A program made the position numbers and the translations under genes. From Bradyrhizobium sp. AT1 (GTDB taxonomy: Bacteria; Pseudomonadota; Alphaproteobacteria; Rhizobiales; Xanthobacteraceae): a DNA stretch of 64,000 nt. The notes under the pieces were generated by a model. The model searched no databases. It was not told the origin of the DNA and worked only from the letters and a program-made list of their open reading frames with translations. Position 1 is the stretch's first letter. Every line of letters begins with the position of its first letter. This document shows, in pieces, positions 62,789-64,000 of the stretch. The stretch lies in NCBI RefSeq assembly GCF_001590795.1, contig NZ_JXDL01000001.1:2951072-3015071 (forward strand). Reading direction: 5' to 3'.

Positions 62789-63985
62789 TCAGCGCGTCGC
62801 CGACGTTTTGCCTGTCGGAATTGGCGCATCGCCCGCGAGGCCGATCTCGCCGCGCAGCGCATCCGTATGCTCGCCGAGCACGGCTATCGTCTTGGCGGGC
62901 GTGGTGTCGGCGCCCGACATCCGGAACGGCAGGTTGAGCACCTGAAAGGAGCCGCCTTCGTCGCGCACCTCGGAGAGCGCCTGCCGGTGCGCAAGCTGCG
63001 GATCGGCCAGCGCCTCGGACACGGTGCGATAGGCCGAAGCCGGCACGCCGGCCGCGCCCAGCGCGACCAGACACGCCTCGGTCGTGAGCTGCCGCGACCA
63101 GGCTTCGACGTCGTCCATCACCTCCGCCCAATTCTCGCGGCGCGGGGCATAGGTCGCAAAGCGCGGATCGGTGATCCATTCGGGGCGGCCGATCACGCCC
63201 ATCAATCCCTGAAAGGTCTTCTCGCTGGCGACCGTGATCATGACATAGCCGTTCGCCGTCTCGGTCGGTCCGAACATCGGGCGCGGCGGCGGCTTTACGG
63301 CGAATTGCGCACTCTGCAATTCGGTCAGCGTCAGTGACAGCATCGATTCCAGCATGGAGACGTCGATATGCTGGCCGAGCCCGCTCACGCTGCGCTGATA
63401 CAGCGCGGACGCGATTGCGCCGAAGCCATAGGTGCCGGTGACCACGTCGGCGTGATAGATGCCGCAATAATCGGGGCGGCTGCGGCCGGGCTGGTAGGCT
63501 AGATGCGCCATGTCGTAACCGGAGGCGGCATGGATTACCGGCGCGTAGGCCGGCAGCTCGGCCGACGGGCCGGTCTGGCCGTAGCCGGAGATCGAGCAAT
63601 AGATCAGCCTCGGATTGACGGCGCGCAGCCTGTCATAGTCGAGCCGCAGCCGATGCATCACGCCGGGGCGAAAGTTCTCGACCAGGATGTCGGCAGTAGC
63701 GGCCAGCCGGCGCACCGCCTCCTTGCCGTCCTCGGATTTGAGGTCGAGCACCACGCTCTTCTTGCCGACATTGAGCTGCCCGAACGCGGTGCTGCAGCCC
63801 TTGCGCAGCGGCGGCCGGGTCCGCATCGTCTCCCCGCCGTCGGTCTCGATCTTGATGACCTCGGCGCCCATGTCGGCAAGCATCCGTGCGCAGTGAGGGC
63901 CGGCGATGGTGGTCGAAAAATCCAGGACCCTGAGGCCGGCGAAGGCCTTTGTCGTCGTCCCCTCATGCTTATCTGCTAACTGCAT
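62789..63985 (-). CDS. CaiB/BaiF family CoA-transferase
   Basis: 398 residues. The family III CoA-transferase catalytic Asp is in GIYHADVVTGTYG (about 175), and the N-terminal AGPHCARMLADMGAEVIKIE and VVLDLKSEDGKE segments and the C-terminal FRMSGADTTPAKTIAVLGEH stretch are all typical. It forms interlocked dimers that move CoA between acids. Its 3-prime end is 128 bases from the ABC binding-protein start on the same strand, so it may belong to the same unit and activate the imported acid; that is inference. Confidence 0.88.
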   Translation of the reverse strand: MQLADKHEGTTTKAFAGLRVLDFSTTIAGPHCARMLADMGAEVIKIETDGGETMRTRPPLRKGCSTAFGQLNVGKKSVVLDLKSEDGKEAVRRLAATADILVENFRPGVMHRLRLDYDRLRAVNPRLIYCSISGYGQTGPSAELPAYAPVIHAASGYDMAHLAYQPGRSRPDYCGIYHADVVTGTYGFGAIASALYQRSVSGLGQHIDVSMLESMLSLTLTELQSAQFAVKPPPRPMFGPTETANGYVMITVASEKTFQGLMGVIGRPEWITDPRFATYAPRRENWAEVMDDVEAWSRQLTTEACLVALGAAGVPASAYRTVSEALADPQLAHRQALSEVRDEGGSFQVLNLPFRMSGADTTPAKTIAVLGEHTDALRGEIGLAGDAPIPTGKTSATR

Positions 63986-64000
63986 ACGTGCCGCGTCCTC

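Overview
The window is a dense, high-GC chromosomal segment of an alphaproteobacterium, most likely Bradyrhizobium (japonicum/diazoefficiens group). I base this on three things: the gene order nrtABC - narK - haemoglobin - FAD oxidoreductase - nasC, the abundance of ABC and TRAP solute importers, and several families of short palindromic intergenic repeats of the kind found in Bradyrhizobium and Rhodopseudomonas. I could not run any database search, so family assignments rest on visible motifs and context. I see no rRNA, tRNA, CRISPR array, prophage or insertion sequence.

Layout. 0.1-4.1 kb: an NMT1/THI5-like ABC importer (permease, binding protein, ATPase) with a TetR regulator upstream. 4.3-10.0 kb: two-domain VOC protein, two tandem PfkB sugar kinases, ferredoxin-reductase-like flavoprotein, enoyl-CoA hydratase family protein and a histidine phosphatase. 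10.0-20.0 kb: a sugar-acid catabolic island with a TRAP importer, an IlvD/Edd dehydratase, a divergent FCD-type GntR regulator, a uronate-dehydrogenase-like enzyme, an SMP-30 lactonase and an aldehyde dehydrogenase. 20.3-24.3 kb: a single-chain pyruvate-dehydrogenase-E1/transketolase-like enzyme divergent from an Lrp/AsnC regulator, then a PPK2 polyphosphate kinase. 24.4-28.4 kb: zinc alcohol dehydrogenase, EamA exporter, aldo/keto reductase and a second SMP-30 protein.

28.7-41.3 kb is the nitrate assimilation region. On the minus strand lie nrtABC (nitrate ABC import), narK (nitrate/nitrite antiport), a single-domain haemoglobin, a FAD oxidoreductase and nasC (assimilatory nitrate reductase with a fused [2Fe-2S] BFD-type domain). 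On the plus strand, starting from a well-matched sigma-54 promoter, lie a formate/nitrite channel gene and a PP2C phosphatase-Ser/Thr kinase fusion. The leaders of nrtA and of narK share a conserved block built around TTGTGC/GCACAA hairpins. This is the most interesting regulatory signal in the window and a good candidate for a NasT(ANTAR)-type RNA target.

41.3-53.5 kb: TauE/SafE exporter, MaoC hydratase, intradiol ring-cleavage dioxygenase, serine hydrolase, a second TRAP importer, an HWE-family histidine kinase, CcdA, and a translationally overlapping LysR-XRE regulator pair. 53.7-64.0 kb: enoyl-CoA hydratase, a small secreted protein, an isocitrate/isopropylmalate dehydrogenase family enzyme, a zinc alcohol dehydrogenase, a complete peptide/nickel-type ABC importer (SBP, B, C, D, F) and a CaiB/BaiF CoA-transferase. 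Intergenic space is largely occupied by at least seven families of inverted-repeat elements, some of which probably also act as terminators.
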